Source: Candidatus Doudnabacteria bacterium RIFCSPHIGHO2_01_48_18
Lineage (GTDB): Bacteria > Patescibacteriota > Doudnabacteria > UBA920 > 2-01-FULL-46-14
Direction of reading: 5' to 3'
Length of the DNA stretch: 53,422 bases
Assembly: GCA_001777515.1 (NCBI GenBank)
Contig: MFEF01000003.1
Span: 1 to 53,422, forward strand
The notes under the pieces are model-generated. The model worked only from the letters and a program-made list of their open reading frames with translations. It was not told the DNA's origin and did no database searches. The position numbers and the translations under genes were made by a program. Positions 22,208 through 29,795 of this stretch are shown one piece after another (within the stretch, counting starts at the first letter, position 1; the number at the start of each line of letters is the position of its first letter).

Positions 22208-22866
22208 TTCAGTACTTTCAGTATTTGTTTCTTGCTTATTGGCCCCCGCCTGATTATTTCGATTTTGCCGCTTTTTAATCTTACCATAGTTGACGGTTGA
22301 ATTTTTTTAAGTTTTCCACTATCGAGTACCAAATCAGGTTTGAGCTTTTCGCTCCTAAACTGCCATTCTATCTGCGAAATGGAATACGCGGTTGGCGAGG
22401 TCGAGATATTCGCGCTTGTGGCAGTAATCGGCCGGCCAAGTTTTCTCACGAGTGCTAGCGCGATTTTGTTGTCTGGCATGCGGATGCCGATTGTTCCAGT
22501 CCCGGCAGACAATATACCAAAAGCGATACCTCGCCCCTTGCGGGAGAGGGATGCCCGCCTCGACTCGCCGTCTTCGGCGAGGCGGGGGGTGAGGGGTAAA
22601 ATCAAAGTTAACGGCCCAGGCAAAAATTTTTTAAATAATTTCTCTGCGACTGGAGTAAATTTGGCGTATCTTTTTGCCATCGCAAGATCTGCTATGATAA
22701 TATGAACGGGTTTTGCCGGCCGGCGCTGCTTGATCTGAAACAGCCGCTTCACAGCTTTCGGATTGGTGGCATCCACAGCGAGCCCATAAGCCGTGTCTGT
22801 CGGAAACACCACCGCCTTGCCAGCGCGCAAATATTCAACTGCTTTTTTTAAAATTTCATTACGCAT
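22195..22866 (-). CDS. tsaC: Threonylcarbamoyl-AMP synthase (TsaC/Sua5) with in-frame insert
   Basis: TsaC makes threonylcarbamoyl-AMP for the t6A modification of tRNAs reading ANN codons. Segments AVVFPTDTAYGLAVDA, KQRRPAKPVHI and the later GTIGIRMPDN and ITATSANIS are clear. Between LILPL and ILSAGTGTIG lies a foreign stretch of about 23 residues (TPRLAEDGESRRASLSRKGR), encoded by a GC-rich palindromic repeat kept in frame. Start 22866 (MRNEI) is chosen because the upstream frame is only a palindromic repeat. No Shine-Dalgarno sequence is seen. The 223-residue length is normal once the insert is subtracted. Confidence 0.88.
   Translation of the reverse strand: MRNEILKKAVEYLRAGKAVVFPTDTAYGLAVDATNPKAVKRLFQIKQRRPAKPVHIIIADLAMAKRYAKFTPVAEKLFKKFLPGPLTLILPLTPRLAEDGESRRASLSRKGRGIAFGILSAGTGTIGIRMPDNKIALALVRKLGRPITATSANISTSPTAYSISQIEWQFRSEKLKPDLVLDSGKLKKIQPSTMVRLKSGKIEIIRRGPISKKQILKVLKTNN
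22528..22597. repeat. GC-rich palindromic repeat inserted in tsaC
   Basis: About 70 bases are bounded by ACCTCGCCCC and GGGGTGAGGGGT and contain nested stems (CCCGCCTCG/CGAGGCGGG and CGCCG/CGGCG). The composition is much richer in GC than the surrounding gene. Similar translated repeats with PLTP...SRKGRG wording are widespread as bacterial small palindromes. It keeps the tsaC frame open. Confidence 0.65.
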
Positions 22867-22893
22867 TTTGACGCAATTGCTTGGTTTTACGTA
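22858..22893. repeat. CAATTG-centred palindrome family, copy A
   Basis: The sequence shares GCAATTGCTTGGTTTTACGT with copy B at 28003-28040 and the core with copy C at 28844-28883. This copy is partly degraded on the left (TGAC for CCAA). It spans from the nucleotidyltransferase stop codon to the tsaC start codon. Confidence 0.7.
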
Positions 22894-23576
22894 GCGAGTC
22901 GCAAATCTTCGGGCGTGGAAATTTTCTTCCAAAACGTCGCCTCAACAACTGAAAATTTATGTCCATCTTTAACCATTTGCAATAAGGTCTGGGGTAATCC
23001 ATATTCTGAAGTATGATTTTCCGCTAACACTGGAGGGTACTTAAAAAAATCCTTATTTAAGATGTACGCTCCGGCATTAACTAAATCGCCTTTCTTTCCC
23101 GGCTGTCGTTCCACAATATTTGCTAATTTTCCACCTTCCACTTTAACAATAGCGTTTTCATAACTTGGATCATCCTTAACGAGTCTCGAAACTAGAATTC
23201 CTAGAGGCTCGCGAGCAAGCTTTTCTAAATCGTCTTGAGAATACAGATCGTCTCCCATGATAACCAAAAATTTGTCTTTTAACTTATCTTTACAAGCAAA
23301 CAAAGCATCGGCAGTCCCGTTAAGGTGAGGCTGATTGACGTATTCGAGATCTAAAAACGTTGCAACATTCTTTATTTCTCTTAAATAAGCCTGAATTTGG
23401 GAACCCTGGTATCCACCGACCACAAATGCTTTATTAATTTGCTGAGGCAGCGATCTCAAACTTCTGATGAGTAAAGTTTGATCATCATTCTCCAACTTCA
23501 AAAGCGGCTTGGGGGTATCCTTTGTTAGATCTCCCATCCTTGTCCCCCGCCCCGCTGCCAAAATAACTGCCTGCAT
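22887..23576 (-). CDS. Sugar-phosphate nucleotidyltransferase
   Basis: The 229-residue protein starts AVILAAGRGTRMGDLTKDTP, the NTP-transferase signature in which GxGTRxxxxT and the following PKPL Lys bind the nucleotide. GDDLYS supplies the metal-binding Asp region and NAGAYIL is the later conserved strand. It would make an NDP-sugar, as in glucose-1-phosphate thymidylyl- or uridylyltransferases. The exact substrate is unknown. The start codon overlaps the leuS stop (TAATG). Its own stop lies in a palindromic repeat. Confidence 0.87.
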   Translation of the reverse strand: MQAVILAAGRGTRMGDLTKDTPKPLLKLENDDQTLLIRSLRSLPQQINKAFVVGGYQGSQIQAYLREIKNVATFLDLEYVNQPHLNGTADALFACKDKLKDKFLVIMGDDLYSQDDLEKLAREPLGILVSRLVKDDPSYENAIVKVEGGKLANIVERQPGKKGDLVNAGAYILNKDFFKYPPVLAENHTSEYGLPQTLLQMVKDGHKFSVVEATFWKKISTPEDLRLAT

Positions 23577-26410
23577 TATAGCACCACGAAATTAATGATC
23601 TTTCCTGGAACATAGATAAATTTGGCCACGGTTTTTCCGACGAGCTGCTTTTGAACCTGGGGACTCGATTCGGCGGTTTTCCTGGCATCCGCTTCGCTGG
23701 CGCTGACAGCAACGCGAATAGTATCCCTGACCCGGCCGTTGACCTGCACGGCCATGGTTATGAACTCGTCTTTGACGAAATTAGCATCAAGCTCCGGCCA
23801 CGGTGCAAGGTGAACCGATTGTTTATTGCCCAATGAGCGCCAAAGTTCTTCAGCGAGATGCGGCGCAAACGGGGCGAGCAGCCGCAAAAATATTTGCAGG
23901 TGCTGTTTGGTAGGGATTGTCTTTTCAAATTCATTCATGAGAATCATCAAGGCAGAAACAGCAGTGTTGAACCGGTAGTCTTCGATATCTTCAGTGGCTT
24001 TCTTGATGGTTTTGTGAACTGCCGTGTCCAGGTCCGCGGCTTCTTTCAATTCTGACTGGGCGATTCGCCAAACCTTTTCCAAAAACCTTCTCACGCCGAT
24101 TATCCCCCGGCTGTTCCAGCTCACCGTCTGCTCGTGCGGCCCGAGGAACAGCTCGTATATGCGCATTGTGTCCGCGCCGTAGAGTTCTATGATTTCGTCA
24201 GGATTGACCACGTTGCCCCGCGATTTTGACATTTTCTCGCCGTCCTCAGCAAGAATAATGCCGTGCGGCACGCGCTTGGTGTAGGGTTCGGCAACCGGCA
24301 CAATCCCCTGGTCATGCAAAAACAAATTCCAAAAACGAGAATACAGTAAATGCAAAGTGGTGTGCTCCATGCCGCCAAAATACACATCAACCGGCAGCCA
24401 GCGCTGCATCAGATCTTTTGTGGCCAATTCTTTCTTGTTCTCAGGGTCAGTGTAGCGCAAATAGTACCATGAACTTCCCGCCCACTGCGGCATAGTATTG
24501 GTTTCGCGCTTGGCTTTCCCGCCACACTGCGGACATTTTACATTCACCCATTTGTCGATCACGGCAAGAGGCGATTCCCCTGTTCCGGTCGGCTCGTATT
24601 TTTTCACGTTGGGCAGTTTCACCGGCAAATCTTTTTCCGGAACCGGCACAGTACCGCATGCAGTGCAATGAATAATCGGAATCGGCTCACCCCAATATCG
24701 CTGCCTCGAGAACACCCAGTCGCGTAGTTTGTATTGAATCTTTTTCTTGCCGAATTTTTTTATGGCTTCGTCAATTGGTATCAAAGGCTTGTCAGCGATC
24801 GCCAGCTTGTATTTTTCCGCAAATTGGCGATCCCGCTCGTCGTGCGCGGGCACAGCCATTATTGCGCCGGTGCCGTAACCCATCAAAACATAATCCGCGA
24901 TCCAAAGCGGAATTTTTTCTCCGGTCGCCGGATTGATCGCTTTGATGCCTTTCAGCTCCACGCCGGTTTTTTCTTTCTCCAGAGCTGACCGCTGAATATC
25001 GGTTTTTTTCCTGGCCTCTTCCATGTATTTCAAAACCTCTGACGCATTCGAAACACGCGGTGCCAGTACCTTCGCTAGCTGATGTTCTGGCGCCAGAACC
25101 ATATAGGTCGCGTCATAAATCGTATCAGGACGAGTTGTAAAGATTTTTATTGCCCCCAAAGCAACAGACAAAACCTCTGGTTCAATCTTGGCGCGGAAAT
25201 GCGAATCTTCAGCGCGGACTTTGAATATGCCGAACCCGGTTTTTTCCGCAAACTGTTCACCATCTGAAATAGGAACAACATGATCGCCGGTATCATACAA
25301 AAATGTAAAACCAAGGGAATTATTTTTTATGATTCGAAAATCAAATCCTCGTTGCACAGCAGCAGTAACTGTTGGCCGCTCTTTTCCATCCAAATATTTG
25401 CCGCTAAATGGAGTCCCGATCAAAATAGCGCGGTTAATTTTTATTCCTTGTTCTAGGAGCCGCATTGCTACAACGCCGCCAAACGAATGCCCGATCACCA
25501 CTGTTTGCTCATCGAATTTACATTGCTTTTTAACAAATTCGGCTTGCACCAGATCATCTGGTTCCTCTGGATTTGGCATATCAGGAACCTGCACCTCAAA
25601 TCCTTTGTTCTCCAGTTCATGTTTCAGCCACGGATAAAACACATCCGTTGACGCTCCTCCCTTCGCATGCAAAATCACAAACCGCTTCACCGCAGGCTGA
25701 TCTAAAAAAAAATCAATTTCCGCGCCCTCGCTTTTCCCGATCCAGTTTTCCTGCTGCAGCTTGACTTGATCAGGCCACTCGGGTAGATTTTTCAGCCCCT
25801 CAAGCAACTTTTCAGCGTAAGCCGTGATTTTCAAATACCATTGCCGCAGTTCTTTTTTCTCCACAGTCGCGCCGCACCGTTCGCATTTTCCATCAATCAC
25901 CTCTTCGTTCGCGAGACCAGTCTTGTCCTGCGGACACCAGTTGATCAGGCCGGTCGCCTCGTAGGCAAGGCCAGCTTTGTAGAATTGCAAAAAAATCCAC
26001 TGTGTCCATTTGTAATAATCAGGATCTGTGGTGTTTATCTCCCGTGACCAATCAAATGATGTTCCCCAGCTTTGCACCTGCCGCTTGGCGTTTTTAATGT
26101 TTTGCTTTGTGGTTATGCTGGGGTGAACTCCCTTCTTGATAGCAAAATTTTCTGCTGGCAGACCAAAAGCGTCCCAGCCCATCGGGTACATTACCTCTGC
26201 CCCGTGCATCCGCTGGTAACGCGAATACACATCCCCTGCGACATACGGCCGCAAATGCCCCATGTGCAGTCCCTCGCCCGAGGGATACGGAAACTCAATC
26301 AAAATATATTTCTTAGGCTTTTTTGATTTATCCTTGGCATTATAAATTTTCTTCCGATTCCAGAATTTCTGCCATTTCTGTTCTAGTTTTTTCGGCTCGT
26401 AAGATTTCAT
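23576..26410 (-). CDS. leuS: Leucyl-tRNA synthetase with embedded alpha/beta hydrolase
   Basis: This 944-residue class I synthetase charges tRNA-Leu. HIGH is HMGH (49-52), KMSKS is at 726-730, and the family features WCPQ, WIGKSEG and SSWYYLRYTD are intact. Residues about 241-418 are not LeuRS: they form an RBBP9/YdeN-like serine hydrolase inserted in the CP1 editing domain, just before the editing threonine motif TTRPDT (425-430). Editing residues (TTRPDT; HDERD at 523-527) remain. The part after HDERD is short: residues 540-560 lead straight to RDWVFSRQRYWG, so the usual GVLVNSG region is absent. It overlaps the upstream IMPase by 4 bases. Confidence 0.95.
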   Translation of the reverse strand: MKSYEPKKLEQKWQKFWNRKKIYNAKDKSKKPKKYILIEFPYPSGEGLHMGHLRPYVAGDVYSRYQRMHGAEVMYPMGWDAFGLPAENFAIKKGVHPSITTKQNIKNAKRQVQSWGTSFDWSREINTTDPDYYKWTQWIFLQFYKAGLAYEATGLINWCPQDKTGLANEEVIDGKCERCGATVEKKELRQWYLKITAYAEKLLEGLKNLPEWPDQVKLQQENWIGKSEGAEIDFFLDQPAVKRFVILHAKGGASTDVFYPWLKHELENKGFEVQVPDMPNPEEPDDLVQAEFVKKQCKFDEQTVVIGHSFGGVVAMRLLEQGIKINRAILIGTPFSGKYLDGKERPTVTAAVQRGFDFRIIKNNSLGFTFLYDTGDHVVPISDGEQFAEKTGFGIFKVRAEDSHFRAKIEPEVLSVALGAIKIFTTRPDTIYDATYMVLAPEHQLAKVLAPRVSNASEVLKYMEEARKKTDIQRSALEKEKTGVELKGIKAINPATGEKIPLWIADYVLMGYGTGAIMAVPAHDERDRQFAEKYKLAIADKPLIPIDEAIKKFGKKKIQYKLRDWVFSRQRYWGEPIPIIHCTACGTVPVPEKDLPVKLPNVKKYEPTGTGESPLAVIDKWVNVKCPQCGGKAKRETNTMPQWAGSSWYYLRYTDPENKKELATKDLMQRWLPVDVYFGGMEHTTLHLLYSRFWNLFLHDQGIVPVAEPYTKRVPHGIILAEDGEKMSKSRGNVVNPDEIIELYGADTMRIYELFLGPHEQTVSWNSRGIIGVRRFLEKVWRIAQSELKEAADLDTAVHKTIKKATEDIEDYRFNTAVSALMILMNEFEKTIPTKQHLQIFLRLLAPFAPHLAEELWRSLGNKQSVHLAPWPELDANFVKDEFITMAVQVNGRVRDTIRVAVSASEADARKTAESSPQVQKQLVGKTVAKFIYVPGKIINFVVL
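25157..25690 (-). other. RBBP9/YdeN-like hydrolase domain inside LeuRS
   Basis: Residues ~241-418 of LeuRS run FVILHAKGGASTDVFYPWL (first strand and oxyanion loop), VPDMPNPEEPD, VVIGHSFGGVVAMRLLE (nucleophile elbow, Ser309), FLYDTGDHVVPI (Asp376) and AEDSHFRA (His404). All triad members are present and in order, so the domain may be an active serine hydrolase. It is about 178 residues, the full length of a stand-alone RBBP9-type protein, and in frame on both sides. Confidence 0.85.
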
Positions 26411-27183
26411 TTTATTGCTTTCAAAACTTGTCTGTGGAGAACGGGATTGCCTGCCAGCAGCTCATCACTGCTCCATTTGTAGGGCTTGCCCTGCAAATCC
26501 GTAATCTTTGCGCCAGCTTCTTTCATTATCAGCGCGCCGCCAGAAATATCCCAAGGATTCAAACCTTTCGCAAAAATCACGTCATTGCGGCCGCACGCTA
26601 CATATGCTGCACCTAGCGCGACCGAAGACGCGGTGTCATTCCACATTTGCTCCTCAAAAATTACGCGTTCATAAATGAGCCTGCGATAGTGATTTCCTTC
26701 CCTCTTTTCCAGGAGACTGGCTACATAGCAAGCAAAATTTCCGTATTGCAATTTGTCTTTTTTGCTTACCCGAATCTTACGGTTATTGAGAATCGCTCCT
26801 TTTCCCGCCTCTGCATAAAAAAGCTCGTCATGAATCGGATCATAAACCACACCGTGTTTGAGTCTGCCGTCGCTGACAAAAGAAAAAGTGGTGCTAAATT
26901 GCGGAACGCCTTTGACGAACGCGTGTGTGCCGTCGAGCGGATCAATGATCCAAAAATTTTTTCCTTTTTTCAGATGACCGCTCTCTTCGCCGAGAATCCC
27001 GTGGCTCGGAAATTTTCGACGAATTTCATCAATGATAAATTTTTCTGCCGCAAAATCGTATTCAGTGACCATGTCCTGAAAGCCGTCTGGCGATGGCTTT
27101 TTCTGGACGTTCTTTTTTTTGTAGAACCCCTCTCGCAGTATCGCCCCCGCACCACGGGCTAAATTGATTATGAACGCTTTCAT
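26407..27183 (-). CDS. Inositol monophosphatase family protein 1
   Basis: This Mg-dependent sugar phosphatase-like protein has 258 residues. Metal-site motifs are GEES (Glu), WIIDPLDGTHAF (the IDPLDGT signature) and a C-terminal WDISGGALI, the WDxxAG equivalent. Relatives act on inositol phosphate, 3'-phosphoadenosine phosphate or fructose bisphosphate. It is a tandem paralogue of the next gene upstream and overlaps leuS by 4 bases. Substrate cannot be assigned. Confidence 0.9.
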   Translation of the reverse strand: MKAFIINLARGAGAILREGFYKKKNVQKKPSPDGFQDMVTEYDFAAEKFIIDEIRRKFPSHGILGEESGHLKKGKNFWIIDPLDGTHAFVKGVPQFSTTFSFVSDGRLKHGVVYDPIHDELFYAEAGKGAILNNRKIRVSKKDKLQYGNFACYVASLLEKREGNHYRRLIYERVIFEEQMWNDTASSVALGAAYVACGRNDVIFAKGLNPWDISGGALIMKEAGAKITDLQGKPYKWSSDELLAGNPVLHRQVLKAIK

Positions 27184-27936
27184 CTATTTCAGCAATTTAA
27201 GAATCTTTGGATGCAGTTTCGGATTTGCCGCGATTATTTCCTTGGAATCCCAGCGGTAAGGCTTGCCTTTCAGATCCGTGGTCTTTGCCCCTGCTTCTTT
27301 GAGAATCAATCCAGCTGCGGAATAATCCCATGGATAGGCGCCAATCTGAATCGCAAAATCAAATCTGCCAGCAGCCGTATTTGCTAAATCTAGTGCTGAC
27401 GCCCCTTTGTGTATGCTCCACGCGTTAGTTTTCAAATGAAATCTGTGCACTTTTTTTTTCATGGCGACAGAAACCGATGAATTGAAATCAGACACATCCA
27501 GAGCATGCTCCGGTGAACTAATCGGCGAAACTGTTATTTTTTTTCCATTCAAAAAAGCGCCTTTGTTTTTTGCTGCAAAAAACAATTCGTCCTGCATCGG
27601 ATCGTAAACAGCTGCTGCTGACAAAACACCGCTCTTCGCATACGCAATCGAAATACAAAAATAAGCAATTCCGCGAGAAAAATTACGAGTCCCGTCAATC
27701 GGATCGATTATCCATAAATGCTTCTGGTTTTTAATATCTGTTCCTTCTTCCGATAAAATGCCGTGTGAAGGAAATTTCTTCCTTACCCTGTCCTGGATAA
27801 ATTTATCTACAGCGAGATCATACTGCGTCACCGGGTCCCAATGTCCCTGTTTTTGCTTGATTTGGATTTCTTGCTTGAACCCTTGCCGGAGTATTTGTCC
27901 CGCTCCCTTGGCCAAGTTTTTAATAAACTGTTCCAT
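27184..27936 (-). CDS. Inositol monophosphatase family protein 2
   Basis: A 250-residue paralogue of the downstream gene. Its motifs are SEEGTD (Glu), WIIDPIDGTRNF and YPWDYSAAGLI (WDxxAG). Several segments (FPSHGIL, PYRWDS.E..A.NP) are shared with the paralogue, so this is a tandem duplication. It abuts the next gene with no gap and is the first gene of the IMPase-IMPase-leuS-nucleotidyltransferase cluster. The 66 bases upstream to the repeat at 28003 show no clear promoter. Confidence 0.9.
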   Translation of the reverse strand: MEQFIKNLAKGAGQILRQGFKQEIQIKQKQGHWDPVTQYDLAVDKFIQDRVRKKFPSHGILSEEGTDIKNQKHLWIIDPIDGTRNFSRGIAYFCISIAYAKSGVLSAAAVYDPMQDELFFAAKNKGAFLNGKKITVSPISSPEHALDVSDFNSSVSVAMKKKVHRFHLKTNAWSIHKGASALDLANTAAGRFDFAIQIGAYPWDYSAAGLILKEAGAKTTDLKGKPYRWDSKEIIAANPKLHPKILKLLK

Positions 27937-28002
27937 ATTTGGATTTTACCACAGTACCTAAAAAAATAAAACCTTGCCTAAACAGCACTAAAATCAATTT
28001 CT

Positions 28003-28040
28003 ATTACGTAAAACCAAGCAATTGCTTGGAAATGCGTAAT
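28003..28040. repeat. CAATTG-centred palindrome family, copy B
   Basis: A 38-bp near-palindrome has the exact core CCAAGCAATTGCTTGG and outer arms ATTACG/CGTAAT. Two bases beyond it begins the 100-bp element copy 2, so repeats are stacked here. Confidence 0.8.
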
Positions 28041-28042
28041 AA

Positions 28043-28142
28043 ATCCAGCACCTTCCTGTCGGGGTATTGCACCCCGCAGGAAGGCTATATTGAGCCATTC
28101 ATCCCCGCAGCAAGCTGCGGGGTATTCTGGAAGGTGCTGGAT
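28043..28142. repeat. 100-bp palindromic element, copy 2 (intergenic)
   Basis: This copy is identical to 18361-18460 in all 100 bases, in the same plus-strand orientation, and flanked by AA on each side. It lies between the IMPase cluster and the PaaX-like gene. The identity suggests recent movement or gene conversion. Confidence 0.92.
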
Positions 28143-28160
28143 AAATAATTTGTGGTGAAA

Positions 28161-28826
28161 TTAAAGTACCCCCGTACGCTGAAAAAACTTTTTCAGTTTT
28201 TTTTCATCGTCGATGTCCAACCTGTTAATCTCCATAGCTGTGACATAGTGCGCTATCTGATAATGAGAAGCAACATACTGTATCTCCTCTCTTGGATCAT
28301 AAGGATAAAGCCACAAAGTCCTTTGTAATGGAAAAAAAATCATTTCTTTCAGCTTATTGCGAAGCAAATCTGCTCCCCTTTTGTGTTTTTTTGTCGGTAT
28401 GTCGGCAGCAATCAGCCACCATTTGCCGTTCCAATGTTTTTGCTTTGGAACTGTCAGATTATTAAAATTGATGTTTTGAATTTTTTTCCTGCCAAGTTTA
28501 GTTAAAAACACTATAAAATCGTCTCCCGCCCATCTCAGGCGGATGAATTTTTTTGTCCTCAAATAATAAACCGTTCGAATAGCTTTTGCTTCACTGTCCT
28601 TTCGCAGCAATTTTCTGCCGTTTTTATCGTAAAATAACCGCTCAATACCTTTCATCAATTCAACTCCGAGGTTCCCCATACTAATAGCTATAGGAGACGC
28701 GGCTAAAATCAGAGCAAATTCCGTTGCATTTTTTAATTTCATGATTTGTTCGGTATTCAATAGTTTTCTCTTTTCCTTCGGCAAAAGATTCCGGATTGTA
28801 TTTGCGATGTCTTTGTGGTAAGCCAT
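28161..28826 (-). CDS. PaaX-like protein with Cas2-like domain
   Basis: The 221-residue protein has a winged-helix-like N-terminal half (residues 1-100, with YYLRTKKFIRLRWAGDDFI). It is followed by a ferredoxin-like region, GKWWLIAADIPTKKHKRGAD through FFPLQRTLWLYPY, matching the central Cas2-like domain of PaaX regulators. CPR genomes often carry such proteins away from CRISPR loci. It is more likely a transcription regulator than an adaptation nuclease, since no array is present. Start 28826 (MAYHK) is used because the longer frame runs through the palindrome at 28844-28883. Confidence 0.75.
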   Translation of the reverse strand: MAYHKDIANTIRNLLPKEKRKLLNTEQIMKLKNATEFALILAASPIAISMGNLGVELMKGIERLFYDKNGRKLLRKDSEAKAIRTVYYLRTKKFIRLRWAGDDFIVFLTKLGRKKIQNINFNNLTVPKQKHWNGKWWLIAADIPTKKHKRGADLLRNKLKEMIFFPLQRTLWLYPYDPREEIQYVASHYQIAHYVTAMEINRLDIDDEKKLKKFFQRTGVL

Positions 28827-28843
28827 ACTCCTATATAATACAT

Positions 28844-28883
28844 CACTACACAAAACCAAGCAATTGCTTGGTTTTGTGTAGTG
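28844..28883. repeat. CAATTG-centred palindrome family, copy C (perfect 40 bp)
   Basis: This is an exact 40-bp palindrome: the core CCAAGCAATTGCTTGG is flanked by AAAA/TTTT and then CACTACAC/GTGTAGTG. The outer arms differ from copy B but still pair perfectly, pointing to selection for the hairpin rather than the bases. Confidence 0.85.
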
Positions 28884-28939
28884 TGAAATCAAAAATTAGA
28901 AAAAAGGAAACCGCGAAAAAAATCGGCCGGATGGGACCG

Positions 28940-29785
28940 CTAAATTCTAAATAGCCGTCGGGCGTTGGCAGTAGTAACCTCTTCAACTTTGGAAATATCA
29001 ATCCCCTTCATCTGCGCGAGCTTTTCAGCCACAAATCTGACATATGACGGCTCGTTCCGTTTGCCGCGGTGCGGCAAGGGAGTCAGAAAAGGCGCGTCAG
29101 TCTCAAAAATCGTAGATTCCAGCGGCAGATTCTTGACCACCTTGTCGCTGCGGCCTGTTTTGTCAAAAGTAATTATGCCATTGAGAGCAACAAGCCCGCC
29201 GCGCTTCACAAATTCCATGGCCGTAGGAGCGTCTCCGGTAAAACAATGAATTTCAAAATTTGGCGACCGGTAATTTTCGTCGAGTATCTTGAGGACATCT
29301 TGGTACGCATCCATAGACCCTTCAGCCGGGCGGCAGTGGATCATGAGCGGTTTGTCAATTTCTTTGGCAAGCTCAATGTGTTTGATCATCACGTCCTTTT
29401 GCTTTTGTTTGATTGCGTCGTGGTCATGCTCTTTGGGTAAACGGTAATAATCGAGGCCAAACTCGCCTATCGCAACGACCTTAGTGGATCTGGCAACCAG
29501 ATCGCGAAACGAGCCAACCTCAAATTCCTCGCCGTCTGTATGAAAACTCGCCTCTTCCTCATCTAGGTCCACTCGGTGCTCGAACAAATGAATCGGATGA
29601 AGCGCGACCGCAGCGTAAACACCGTCTGAATAATTTTCCGCAAGCTCAACCGCCGAACGCGAGGTCTCAAATTTGGTCCCGGCATTGACTATCCAAACAC
29701 CGCTGTCTAGCGCGCGTTTAACAACATCGTCAGCATCATCCTTGAACGCTTTAAAATTCACATGAGTATGAGTATCGATGAGCAT
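28940..29785 (-). CDS. tatD: TatD-family metal-dependent hydrolase
   Basis: TatD proteins are TIM-barrel nucleases or deoxyribonucleases of the amidohydrolase class. The 281-residue protein has DTHTHVNF (first two metal His), AIGEFGLDYYR (Glu), MIHCRPA (His), EIHCFTG (His) and FETDAPF (Asp). Start 29785 (MLIDTHTH) leaves a 10-base gap to metG, and an earlier in-frame start would overlap metG. A tatD after metG is a common bacterial arrangement. Confidence 0.93.
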   Translation of the reverse strand: MLIDTHTHVNFKAFKDDADDVVKRALDSGVWIVNAGTKFETSRSAVELAENYSDGVYAAVALHPIHLFEHRVDLDEEEASFHTDGEEFEVGSFRDLVARSTKVVAIGEFGLDYYRLPKEHDHDAIKQKQKDVMIKHIELAKEIDKPLMIHCRPAEGSMDAYQDVLKILDENYRSPNFEIHCFTGDAPTAMEFVKRGGLVALNGIITFDKTGRSDKVVKNLPLESTIFETDAPFLTPLPHRGKRNEPSYVRFVAEKLAQMKGIDISKVEEVTTANARRLFRI

Positions 29786-29795
29786 TATCGGCTTG

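Noticed and set aside
22867-22932. N-terminal extension of tsaC containing YVKPSNC
   Set aside because: The same peptide appears in front of the PaaX-like gene and in an unrelated frame at 28003 because all three are translations of the palindromic repeat.
28161-28826. Cas2 of a CRISPR system
   Set aside because: No repeat-spacer array or other cas gene is in the window, and the domain layout is that of PaaX-like regulators.
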